From Certhia americana (Eukaryota; Chordata; Aves; Passeriformes; Certhiidae), in the NCBI GenBank assembly GCA_018697195.1, contig CM031857.1:60637697-60701696 (forward strand): a DNA stretch of 64,000 bases, read 5' to 3'. This document shows, piece after piece, positions 48,290-59,200 of this stretch. Position numbers and translations under genes: made by a program. Position 1 is the first letter of the stretch, and each line of letters opens with the position of its first letter. The notes below the pieces were generated by a model. The model saw only the letters and a list, made by a program, of their open reading frames with translations, was not told where the DNA came from and did not search any database.

Positions 48290-49113
48290 GCCTCACCTCC
48301 GGTACTTTGTGCAGCTTTGGGCACAAGAATATAAGATATCAAACTACTAGAAAGAATCTAAATGAGAGAAATTAAAAATGTGAAAGGTCTTAAGTGAAAA
48401 CCATGCAAGGAGTGGTTGAAGTCACTTGCCTTGTTCGTCCTGGAGTACAGAAGGCTGAGGGAACGCCGCATAGAAGACTGCAGCTTCTTCACAAGGGGAA
48501 GAGGAGGGGTGTAGTATCTCCTGTCCCTTTAACCCCCCCACAAGCTGCCAGCCCAGATTTAGGGGGAGTATTGGAAGAGGGAACTACAGAATAGGGTAGA
48601 GAGAGTTGAAAAAGAGGCCTTCTTACCCCAGGATGTATTCCAAGGCCTTTATTCCTTGAAGGGAAATCCGGAGAGAGAGAGAGATCACATGGGGGGAGAG
48701 GGGTTTTTATCACCTTTGGGGTCGGGGTCAGGTTACCTGTCCGATCCTATAGGTCAAGAGACCAGAGGGCAGGTAACCCAGGCCGGTTACAGTTTCTGGG
48801 GGAGGGGTTTTGGGGGAAAATACATTCCTAAAGGGAATACAACAGAGGGGCAGGCACTGATTTCTTCTCTCACTCTTGTGACCATCAATGGGACTCAAGG
48901 AAATGGCATGAGACTGTGCCAGAGGAGGCTTTGGTTGGTTTAGGAAAAGCTTTTCACCCAGAGTATGGCTGGACACTGGCACAGGGCTCCTCAGGGAAGT
49001 GGTCACAGCACAAAGGCAGCCAGAAGCATTAAGACAATGCTCTCAGGTATGTTCTGTGACTCTTGATGTGTACAGGGTCAGGAGTTGGACTCAGTGGTCC
49101 TGAATGGGCTTCT
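48290..49113 (+). mobile_element. CR1 LINE interrupted by a solo LTR, plus strand
   Basis: CR1 text runs CCTCACCTCCGGTACTTTGTGCAGCTTTGGGCAC (48290), then CTACTAGAAAGAATC, GAAGACTGCAGCTTCTTCACAAGGGGAAGAGGAGGGG up to 48509. After the LTR it resumes at CAGGCACTGATTTCTTCTC (48851) and continues through AAAAGCTTTTCACCCAGAGTATGGCTGGACACTGGCACAGGGCTCC to CAGGAGTTGGACTCAGTGGTCCTGAATGGG (49113). Removing the LTR and one copy of the duplication restores continuous CR1 sequence. The 3' octamer end is replaced by a T-rich stretch. Confidence 0.95.
48504..48850 (-). mobile_element. Solo LTR (335 bp) with perfect 6-bp target duplication, minus strand
   Basis: The LTR spans 48510-48844, TGTAGTATCTCC...GGGAATACAACA on the plus strand, giving TG...CA ends with short imperfect inverted repeats (TGTTGTAT against TGTAGTAT). 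It is flanked by gagggg on both sides (48504-48509 and 48845-48850), an exact 6-bp duplication. On the minus strand a GATAAAAAC TATA-like box (48703-48711) precedes AATAAA (48648-48653), fixing the orientation and giving a U3 of about 130 bp. Six-base duplications are typical of class II (alpha/beta-like) retroviruses, so that is the likely class (inference). No internal genes remain: this is recombination between two LTRs. Confidence 0.93.
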
Positions 49114-50744
49114 ATTTTTTTTTTTCTTTCAGTGGCGACTTCTGTCAGTGACTTCTTCTAGCACAAGAAGCTTCTGCAGAGATGTACATATGAATTCTTA
49201 CCTGGTCTCCACAACCCCACCACAGTTTGCAAAAGTATCATGTCAGTCAAGTTTCTTTGTTAGCTTGGAGTTCCTACAGTAACTCAGGTTGACTGGCAGG
49301 GAGTGACTCCTGTCAATCAACCAACCATTTCTCATGGAACAGCCAAGTGAATACTTCCAAGCACTTCCTAAAAGCAGTGTACAGAACTTGCATGCACTTT
49401 TTGAACAATTTCAAATAGTACATAAAAGGCTCATGGCAACATAATCTCAGAATGTGATATAAGTAAGGTGGAAAATATCTTACTGCCTCTACACTATTCT
49501 AGTAGTGAGAAGGAAGAAGAGCTGAATATGTTGTACCAAAATTTAGGGTGATATTTACCATCTTTGATGCAAAATAAAAAGTGTAGGGCTTATTAACTTG
49601 CCACTTTTTCATCACCACAGGTCTGAAATTGTAACTGGTCTTGTACTCAAACATAAGTGTGTTATTTGTTTTCCAACTGCTGTGACTAGGTAGCTAGGGG
49701 AAGCAAAAACAATTGGGGTTTTTTTATTTCCTCCTAGGAATTTCAAAGGACATGAGTAAGGTGTCTCTGGAATGGAGTAAGAAGATCAAGAATAAAGAGC
49801 TGACTCAGCAGAGCTCAAGACATTGTAAAAGTGCCAAGCACAAATGACATGTTGAAGATTGCCTTACACAAAAACAGTTGTAGCTGTCTCCTTTCTGTCT
49901 GCCACTGAAAGGTAATTCAGGTAGCCTATCACTCTGGGTAAATATTACATATTGTATCTCATATTCACCTCAAATCAGACAGTGTGAAAATTACTTCACA
50001 ACTAAGAGGTACATTTTTCTAAGGTGAATTACACCACAAGTTACTATAAAGTGTCCATATAGAAAACCTGAAATACACATGGCAGTGGTTTATGTGGCAT
50101 GTAATTATAGCAAAACTAGTAATAGGTGTGGAAAAGAAAATACATAATGTAGACATTCTTTCACTCTCCCTAGGAAACTCCATGTCTAGATGCAGGTTGA
50201 ATTTTCAGACATGTATTTACATTTTCTGACAGTGTATATGGTTATGACAGTGATGAATTTACACTGTCACTTTTTTGTATTTAAGCTACCATCTAAAAAT
50301 ACCTGAGGAGATTGGTTGTCCATTGGTGTTTTGTTTGTTTTTAGAAACAGACAGCATATTAAACAACTCCCCCCAAAACCCCAAACAAACTCCAAAAAAC
50401 CACTTGCTTAGAAAGTAGTTAATAAGTATTTACCATAACTATTTCTGAATCATCACAGTTTTCATAACAAACTTGGATAATATTCTGGAAAGACTCGTGA
50501 AATATTAGATGATCTTTTTTCCTCAAGCATAAGTGTGTTCATGAAATGTCATAGCAATGCTCATAAGATATTTCCTGAAACACTCATGAGAAATGTCTCT
50601 GAAATTTTCATGTAATATTTATGATATTTTCATGAAATATTTAATAATGTATAAAGAAAAAACACACTGAGCTACAACTACAGTGAAATACCACATGAAA
50701 TAAAATATCCATTCATAGAAAGCTCCAGAAGAGTCATTCATGAG
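49114..50744. other. AT-rich non-coding DNA
   Basis: No gene or repeat was recognised in the main part. From about 50480 to 50650 the sequence becomes a degenerate series of TCATGAAATATT-like words, described as a finding. Confidence 0.55.
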
Positions 50745-51375
50745 CTCATAGAGTAGCTGAGATTGGAAGGGACCTCTGGAGGTGATCTAGATCAACACTT
50801 CTGCTCAAGCAGTTGGCCAAAACCAAGGTCAAATGATTCTGGAATGTTACCAGGGTTGGAGACTCAGCAACCTTCCCAAGCAATCTGTGCCAGAGTTCAT
50901 CACCCTCACAGTGCAAAAGTATTTCTTGATGTTTAGAGGGAACTTCCATTGCCTCTGGTCCTGTCACAGAACACTGCTATGAAGTTCCATCCTCCTCACA
51001 TTCTCCTTGTGGTTATCTATGATGGTTATTTATGGTGAACTGAGATCTTCCCAATGAGTCTTCCCTCCTCTAGGCTAAAATTCACATCTCTCTGTCTTTC
51101 CTCAGAGGAGAAATACTCTAGACCCTTGATCTTTTCTTGATGCCTTTTATTGGACTGTCTCCAGTATGTCCATGTACCTCTTGTACTGGGAAACCCATAA
51201 TAGGACACACTGTTTCAGGTGTGGCCTCACCAGTGCTGAATAAAGGGGAGAAATCACTTCCCTCCACCTGCTGTCAATACCCTGCCTAAGGCAGCCCAAG
51301 ACAGCCTGTACTGCAAGGGCACTTTTCTGGCTAAGTCCAAATTACTGTCCACCAGTAACTCCAGCTTATTCTACC
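50745..51375 (-). mobile_element. CR1 LINE, 5'-truncated, minus strand
   Basis: The decayed 3' end (GCTCATAGAGTAGCTGAGATTGGAAGGGACCTCTGGAGG) is followed by CAACCTTCCCAAGCAATCTGTGCCAGAG, CTTCCATTGCCTCTGGTCCTGTCAC, CAGGTGTGGCCTCACCAGTGCTGAATAAAGGGGAG and AAGGCAGCCCAAGACAGCCTGTACTGCAAGGGCAC, finishing near CTGTCCACCAGTAACTCCAG. All are reversed CR1 blocks in order. The left half matches the subfamily of the copy at 34088. Confidence 0.94.
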
Positions 51376-54300
51376 TCACTCTCCTGGCCCATTCTTCCTA
51401 CAGATCTCCTTCAGTATCCTTCCATTACAACACTCTTCTCATGCAAGCCATCAGAGTTCTTAAAGATGAAAGCAGTTTGTTGACAATTATTTGTTACATT
51501 TCTTATAAATATCTAGGAAATTGTTCATGAATATCTCATGGAATTTATATGAAATATATTATAAAATATAATGCAAGGAAAAGTCATAGCCAGTGCATAA
51601 AATGTAAGTTTAAAATTGTTCAAATAACCCTAGCACTCAGAATAGGAACTCTGGGCACCTCTGAGTCAGTGCCTTTGGCATCTGTCGTTTGGAGGAAGAG
51701 AAGATTTTTGACTCCTTACTTCATTTTAAGAACCTCCCCTACTCTGCATCCCAGCAGGGTTTGTAGGGGAAGCTCTCTTTTCACCTTGGGTATTTTGGAT
51801 TATTTTGGTATGTAGTATACAGTCGTGGTATAAAACAAATAACATACAGCAGGAGGCAATGGCAGCTTCCCCTTAGTCTCCCAACCCTTTGCACCCTTTA
51901 CAGTCATGTGATGTCAGTTAAGGCAAGAGATAAACAGTTTCTGTAATCCAAGAGGAAGTCCATGAAGTTTAACTAGAATTAGCACTGCAGAGGGCAATTC
52001 ATCCCACTTGGTATCTATTTTAATGTGGGATGTTACTCCTTATAGAGGGAGGATAGGTGATAAGTAGTCTACAGAGCTAAATACAGAGTAAATGAATCAT
52101 AACCAATGACTAACTAATGTCTAAGTAAAGACTTTACAGGTCAAGGAAGAAGATGTGGATTATCCAAAATTACAAGGGTATTTCAACAGCACTAACATCC
52201 ATAATGTCTGCAAACAAATATATTTTTAAAATTAAATAGAAGTGGTGTCAATTCACATCTTGAATTCTTTCACAATTAACTTTAATTAAGAGTGGGGATA
52301 TTGCCAAAGCAGAAAACCAACTTTTGAATGAAGAGGGGCAATAGAAATAAGCACATGGGTTCTGCCTCTTGTCGTGTTCAATATGGGACTTAAAAAATCA
52401 CAGACTAAGAATTTTTAAACTTTAGAATCTATAAAAAAAATCAGAACTGCAGAAGGTATTAGTTTCTGCTGAGGAGTTTTGTATCTGAAGTTTACAGTGA
52501 TGTTCATAGTGGTGAGTGATGGCCACAGTTTTATAAATAGATAAAGGAGATTTTATGCTGACCTGCAGTTTTGAAATGACATCTGCAAAGAGTTCCAGAA
52601 AGATGATTTTTTTTTCTTGATATTCTCATAAATTGCCACAGATCAATCTTTTCCTCCTAGAAATGAGCCCATACAAAGTTTTGAACTGAGGCAATAGTTC
52701 TGTGTTCAAATGATTAGAAAAAGAGTTGATAACACATCAGTGCTTTTTGGGACAGAATATTTTATCCAGCACCAGGAGTGCTAAAGCTTCATTTACTTCT
52801 GTGGTTGAATCACAGCCTTATGCATAGATACAACTTCACAAGCCGTTGATCTATTTGCCACTCTACATTTTCTTGTGTGCCACTCCACATTTCCTTGTGT
52901 GCTGCTACCAGGCAACTCCTTGTCCAAACTAACATACACTAACCCATCTTAAGAGAGAAAATATTTTGTTATTAGTCTCAATTTCCATGCTGGAAGATAA
53001 AAATGAGGATCTATATTAGAAAATACAGTAAAGAATATACAGTAGAGCAGAAAGCAAAGAAGAGTGAGAACTTGAAAACTTGAGCGTTCAACTTGCCACT
53101 GGAGGACTGTGGACATTTGCATTGCCAGTGCAAATGTCAATATCAAAATAGTTTATTTTTGTTCCTTTCACAGGAAACCACTTAGGATCACTGATTTATC
53201 TTATTCTAACTTAGACATGATTAAAAGTATCATAAGGACTGTGTCCTAAAATAGTCCATTCCATTTCATTGATTAGGTAAAAAAGAGTAGGGTGTCTACC
53301 TTAGATGTAGACATCCAAGTAACTGATATCTGAACCTCAGTATAATACCCCTAAAACACCTGTATAGAATACTGTTTAGAGGCCTATACAGTGCTAAACC
53401 TCCATTCAGCAATCTAGCTATGACTGTGGAAAACTTGTTCTATTATGACTAGTGTACCCCAATTGAGCACAAAATGTTCTCTGTGTGTTGACAAACTGCA
53501 GAGTAAATCAAAAGGATTTGATTTACTAGTAAAATTTTCAGCCCATACAGTGAATTTCCTGTGCAGATTTTCATCTACTGTAAGAATAACTTTTGTCCTT
53601 GTAACTCTTGGGAGAGATGGAGAAGAATTATTCCCACTTGCAAAAATGGAGATTAAGGACAGAGCTAGAGTTCAGAACTCCAGAATTTTGTCTTGAATGA
53701 CTAGATTGCAGTTTTACTTCTGATATTTGGAAAGATGCACTGGAAAAAAAAATCCAAGAAGTTATTAAAGTTCTGTATATGCACTGAACATGAAGCATCA
53801 GTTCTCCTCAGTGGTACAGAACATTTTAAATCTTAAGGACAGGGCTATAACAAAATGATACAAACAAAGCCGGTGCTAAGATGTAAGCATTCATAAATTT
53901 GCTCTGTGGAGCTATTAAACAGAGGCAGACTGGCAATCAAGATCTTGATTCAGCTTTATGTCTATCAAAGTTTGGCTTAATGCTGTAATAAAAGGGTCTT
54001 AAGTTGCTTTGTAACAGTTGATAGCTGATGTCACGAGAATATGGCACAGCTGGGAATAGAGCATGCAGTGTTAGCCAGAGATGTCTTCCCTCTTGTGACG
54101 ATCCTTTTCTGATAAAAGCACTGGACTCGAAAGTCGAATATTTATCTCTTGTTTTTACACAAACTTCTGTTATGACCTCTGGAGTTCACTTATTCTGTCT
54201 GCACCTCATTCCTTTTTTTTCTGAAATTCTCCTCCACAATGTATCATTTCTTATACCACACTCATATCCAAATGCCTCTCAGTGCCAGGTTAAACAATAT

Positions 54301-55910
54301 GACTAATGTAAGTCTTGTTTTATTCTTGCCTATCCTAATAAGGAAGAAATATGTGCAATACAGTATTTCAACCTGTAGATGCAAACCTGATCTTTGGGGT
54401 CATTATTTAGAAGAGCTCCAATTATCCTAAGATATAATTAGAGCCAGAAACAAATCCATGATCATAAGGTCAGGGGGTATCAGCTGGGTTATGTTTACAT
54501 TTCCCAGCAATGCAGCATATTTGCCTTGTAGACAATTAGAAGGTTTCATTCCCTAACTCTGACTTCTTTGAATTGTCCCTGCCCAGAAATTTAATACATA
54601 GGAAATGAGCACAAACCCAGGGAATGTCATTGGAAAAGGGTAGATAATGGGTCTATCTACTGCTCAAATTCATCCACTGGCCTTTTTTCATTTAGACACA
54701 ACTCAAATATTTGTGCTCACAGTTATGGAGTACTTTCATGATAAAGAAGATGTGATGGAGATAGATTCACTGTAGGAAGCCATGTCAAAAGATCCTGCAT
54801 TGTCTATCCAATATTAACCAAATGTGGATATCTAGAAAAGAGTACAAGAATGGAAAAAAACGTGGGTTTTTTTCCTGAGAAAACTTTTTCAGCATAGTCT
54901 TACAGTCTTTAGAAGCTTGCAGCAGAAGACATTTCTGAACAAGAAAAGAGGATATGTTTGAAGATTATAACTACTGATGAAAATTTCTGCCATGAACTTG
55001 CACAGTCCCTGCTTGAACTTAAAAATCCATTTAGCATTTACAATATCTTGTGCCAGGAAGTTCCACAGATTACTTACACTGTATGTAAAGAACCACATTT
55101 CCTTCTTTTGAATGTCACACCTAGGGTTTTTTGGGGTTTTTTTTTTGTAACCTGCGGTGCTTTCATTCATAGAATAACAAATAGTCAATCCCTAGTCAGC
55201 TGTTTGCCTCACTCATGATTTTATTGATTCCTTTTATAACTCCATAATTTCTTCCCCCAAATTTTTTTTACATGCTGAAAATCCCAGTGTTTGCACACAA
55301 AGCATTTAGAAGCTCTGAACTTGTTTATTAATGCTATGAGGATGCACTGGTTACTTCAGTGCAGATCTGATGGGTTGAAGCACCTATGTCTATTGAGAAT
55401 ACCAAAGCACAGAGGATGTCATTCCTTCTGAAATGCCCTTGGCACTGTCCGTCTGAGCTGTAATAAATAAATGAATCCAGGTAATTTTCCATCAAGATAG
55501 GTCAAAATCTTATATCATGTAACAGAAGAGGTACTGCCAACCTGAGTATAGATTGTAGAAATATAGCTGAGCTGGTTGGGTTCAGCTTGAGGCACAGCTG
55601 AATCTTATCCAGCTGCTCCATTCTAGAGGCAACTCTCTCCCAGCACTCTAATATTGCAATTATAATAATCAGGTGTAGTGAAGATTAAGTTTCACTGTGT
55701 GTCTTCTGCATATAATTGGCAGTTGGTAATCACTGGTTGAAATTGGACTGTGATGCATTTATACTTCATTAAAGCTTGTTCATCCAGATCAGGAAAACAG
55801 CTAAAGAGTACTGTGACTTTCTTGTGCCTACCCATGCACAAGTTTCCACACAACAGAAACCATAACATGGTAAGAGATGTAGCCAGGATATTGATACAAT
55901 GTGGGGAATG
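51376..55910. other. 4.5 kb of AT-rich non-coding DNA
   Basis: A 22-bp tandem duplication lies at 52857-52900. The frames at 53445-53696, 54028-54306 and 54889-55218 (both strands) lack known motifs. No gene was supported. Confidence 0.55.
52857..52900. repeat. 22-bp tandem duplication
   Basis: Two adjacent 22-bp units (52857-52878 and 52879-52900) of the form gccactcYacatttYcttgtgt differ at two positions. Confidence 0.9.
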
Positions 55911-56226
55911 CCGCAGTGTTACAATTCCACACGAATGAACAGACACACACACACACCTTTCTTCGAGCAAGGCAGAAGCAAAAGAGGAAGTTTATTATAA
56001 AACTCTGATTTATATAGGTTACACACACTGTCCCCTTGATTGGTTAAACAACTGACCTCCTTTGAGATCACACTGGTCAAACCATAGGTCCATCAGCTCT
56101 CACTTCCTTTTAGAAAGGAATGTAAGTAATCGTTGTTTACAAAAATGTGTGTGTGAAATCTGGCTCCAGAAGTTCAAAACATCAGAAGGCTAGACGAAAC
56201 ATGCAAAAGCAAGGGCGACACCGCAG
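55911..56226 (-). mobile_element. Solo LTR (304 bp) with perfect 6-bp target duplication, minus strand
   Basis: The LTR spans 55917-56220, TGTTACAATTCC...AAGGGCGACA on the plus strand, so TG...CA ends. It is flanked by ccgcag at 55911-55916 and 56221-56226, an exact 6-bp duplication. On the minus strand TATATAAA (56009-56016) is followed within 15 bp by AATAAA (55991-55996), so the polyadenylation signal lies just ahead of R, as in alpharetroviruses such as the avian leukosis-sarcoma group. A short (AC)n lies near its 3' end. The 6-bp duplication and this layout suggest a class II element (inference). There are no internal genes. Intact flanks indicate a relatively recent insertion. Confidence 0.9.
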
Positions 56227-59200
56227 TGTAGGGGAAACCATAATTACCTGTCTATAGGCTGAAAAGGAATGGGAAGATATTTATATATCCTTATAAAAAT
56301 CTACATATAAGCATTAATAAAACAGTTGAACTGAGACTATATTTCTAAAATATGCTCATGTTGTCTAGCAATTGTATCACAGAGACAAAAAGAGACAGGT
56401 CATAGTGAATCAATGATGTATTTTTATATTTTCACTTAGAACTCAAACCTCAAGAGTAGAGACTAAAATCCATTGATCTCTGAGATCATACTGTTCCTCT
56501 GCATTGAAGGGACCATGATACTTATATGCCTGATAAAGAATCCAAAGAACCTAAAAGAACTTGGAAATCGTATTTCTACCCTGTACAAGAGAGTATCTAT
56601 CAGACTGGTGAGGAAATATGGTTGCAGCTTTCTTCATGCTGGATGTTGCCTAACATGAATACCTGTTGAGCCACAACGGCTGAAAATCTGAGGTTTTTAA
56701 TTTTAAGACAGCAAATATCTCCTGTCAGGAAATGCAGTTTCAGTCTTTTCAGCTCTTTTCTTAGTCACTGTTGTAAAAGCAATTATTTTTTTTCAACACA
56801 TATAATAGTTAACCAATCCATGTGAGTAAGTGTATGTCCCAACAGACAATAAGGTTCTAAGGAGTTTCAGGGAATTGCACAAAGTTTTTAAAAAGAGATA
56901 TCTCTGAGTATTTGTGAGTCAGTCTTGGATAGCTGAGAACTTTAATGAGGGTTGCTCTCACCCAGGGATTTGGGAAAATGTGTAATGTAGCATAATACTG
57001 TCAAGAACTATTACTTCATCAATACCTTTTAAAGTTTTTATATGTGGATTCACTGAAGAAACTTCTGTGTAATTCATAGGAATAAACTGCAAATGGCCTG
57101 AGAGTGTCTTGAAAAAAATATGAGAGTGTCTATAATTATAAAGTCCCTGTGGTAGTTTTTGCATTCACAGAAAAGCAAATAAAAGTTCTTAAGTTGAGAA
57201 AAACTGTGTACATCTCAAGCTGCAGTTTCAGAATCTGGAAAGAGTGCTATTAAAGTCTTGAACATGAGAAATTCAGTAGTAGCTGTAGACTGTAGTATAA
57301 CTTTCATTCTCAGACATTTAGAAATGGTTCCTGATGAATTTAAGGTGGTTTTATCTTGGTGCAGTCTGCATTGTATTTTTCAATCTTTCCATTGTAATCA
57401 ACAGCATTGTCAAATTCAGTAAGTGATGTTATGATGATGACAGTGGGCTTTATATACTAACATTAAATCAAACATTAAAAAACAATGGAGCAGTGCATTA
57501 TGGCTGTAATGTTTGCAATAATGAATGCATAAGCAACAACAGAATGAGTCTGCCTTTTTAAACAGTCGTTAGTTGTTCTTTTTCCTTTAAACATCACCTG
57601 CATGTACAAAATTCTCTTTCCAAAACTGTTGGGTAACATATTTGACATGCTAGCAGGTTTCTTGAGACAGAAAATTCAACACAATACTGCAATTTTCTTT
57701 TCTTCAGGAGATGTAATGCATTAATTGGTTTTGTCCAGAAGAAAATAGATTAAAGGTTGTATCTTTTATTGTTTCTATAAACAACTCACACATGATATAC
57801 AGTGTGTCGAGTGAAAAAATAAAAGGGGGATATTCCCAAAAGATATTATATAATCAAAAGTAATTAACAGTATGCTCATCAGTATGTTTGAACCTGGGTC
57901 TTTTTCTTGGAATACAGCAGTATTTGATTTATCGAAGAGATTACATAGAGATTTGAATCTCTGTTCATATTTTCATCTTGTTTAAAAAAGAAATCCAGAT
58001 GCTGCTCTTTGTACAGCACAATCATTAGATGCTATCTTTCACCTTAGAATCCATTGAAGCACCAGATTTATGTCCTGAGGACACTCTCCCAAACATTAGT
58101 GAACCTCAGTCAGGAAAGGTTTAAGTGAGTGCCTAAAGGGTTTCCTGAAAAGAGATTATTTCCTCAGTTGAGACAAAGCTATTTTGCAATCACTTTCTAG
58201 ACAATCCTTGTGATATTTTGATGCAGTGAGTAAGTGATAATATTACCAGAACATTATAGTTAATGAGACCGTGGAAGACTTAGTGTGAGTTAAAGCCAGA
58301 TTTTCAAATTGCACTATTCCTATTAAGTGCTTAACATAAATTATTAGTGTGCCAAAACATCTCATGTTTTTTGAGATCATATGTTGATACAGTGAGAGTA
58401 AAGTGCAACACTGAAGAAGTGATTCCAAAATCATCAGACTCTGGTGCTAAAAGAAAGTTGATTTATAGCATATTCAGTGAGGAGCATTGCTTGTGAAAGA
58501 GAGTTTAGAAGAAACTAAGAACTTTTTCTCCTGGGTAGTGCAGGAAGTCTAAGTGACCCATTCCAAGTTAGCAGTGTGCAGGAGATTGCCCCAGGTTTTT
58601 GTGTCCACTACCCTTCAATACTATACCAGAATGCTTTGATCCTTCAGTTGTTATTACCTGTCCTACTGACAATGTGCTATTTATGAAACAGCCACATCTT
58701 CCTGTTTTCAGGAAAGAAAGTCTAGTTGGTTACAGCACAGTTCTCAAACTATCTAAAACACTTGAACTGAGAATAACACGCAGTCTCCCTCATCCTCATC
58801 CAGTTTTGTCCTATGGCAACCAGAGTGCAGTACAGAGCCAGGAGACACAAAACTGAAACCTGTGAGGTTTTGACATGGCCAATGGATGGATGGGGTAAGT
58901 CATGAGGAGAAGGGACACAAGCCTGTGTGACCTCTCCTGACCAGGGACATTTTGAGCAGCATATCCGTAGCTTTAATAAATGTTTGTGTTGAAGGTGATA
59001 CAATACACTTTCTTCTGGTTCAGAACAAAACCAGATATGTATTACATTTAAGTATTTTATATAATGCTGAATTAGTGTGGAATTAAAGAAATTTATTGTG
59101 AAATTTTGAGGAATTTTCTTCTTGACCTGATACAGCACTTTAGCAATAATATCCTTTTTATTTCTTATAATAAAAAAACCAAAAACATTTATCTGGATAT

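Noticed and set aside
48798..48816. G-quadruplex motif inside the solo LTR
   Set aside because: Only three long G runs (GGGGG, GGGG, GGGGG) are close together. A fourth run within normal loop length is missing.
48489..49006. Frames of 74-95 codons on both strands
   Set aside because: They span the solo LTR and CR1 junctions, so they are chance frames across nested transposons.
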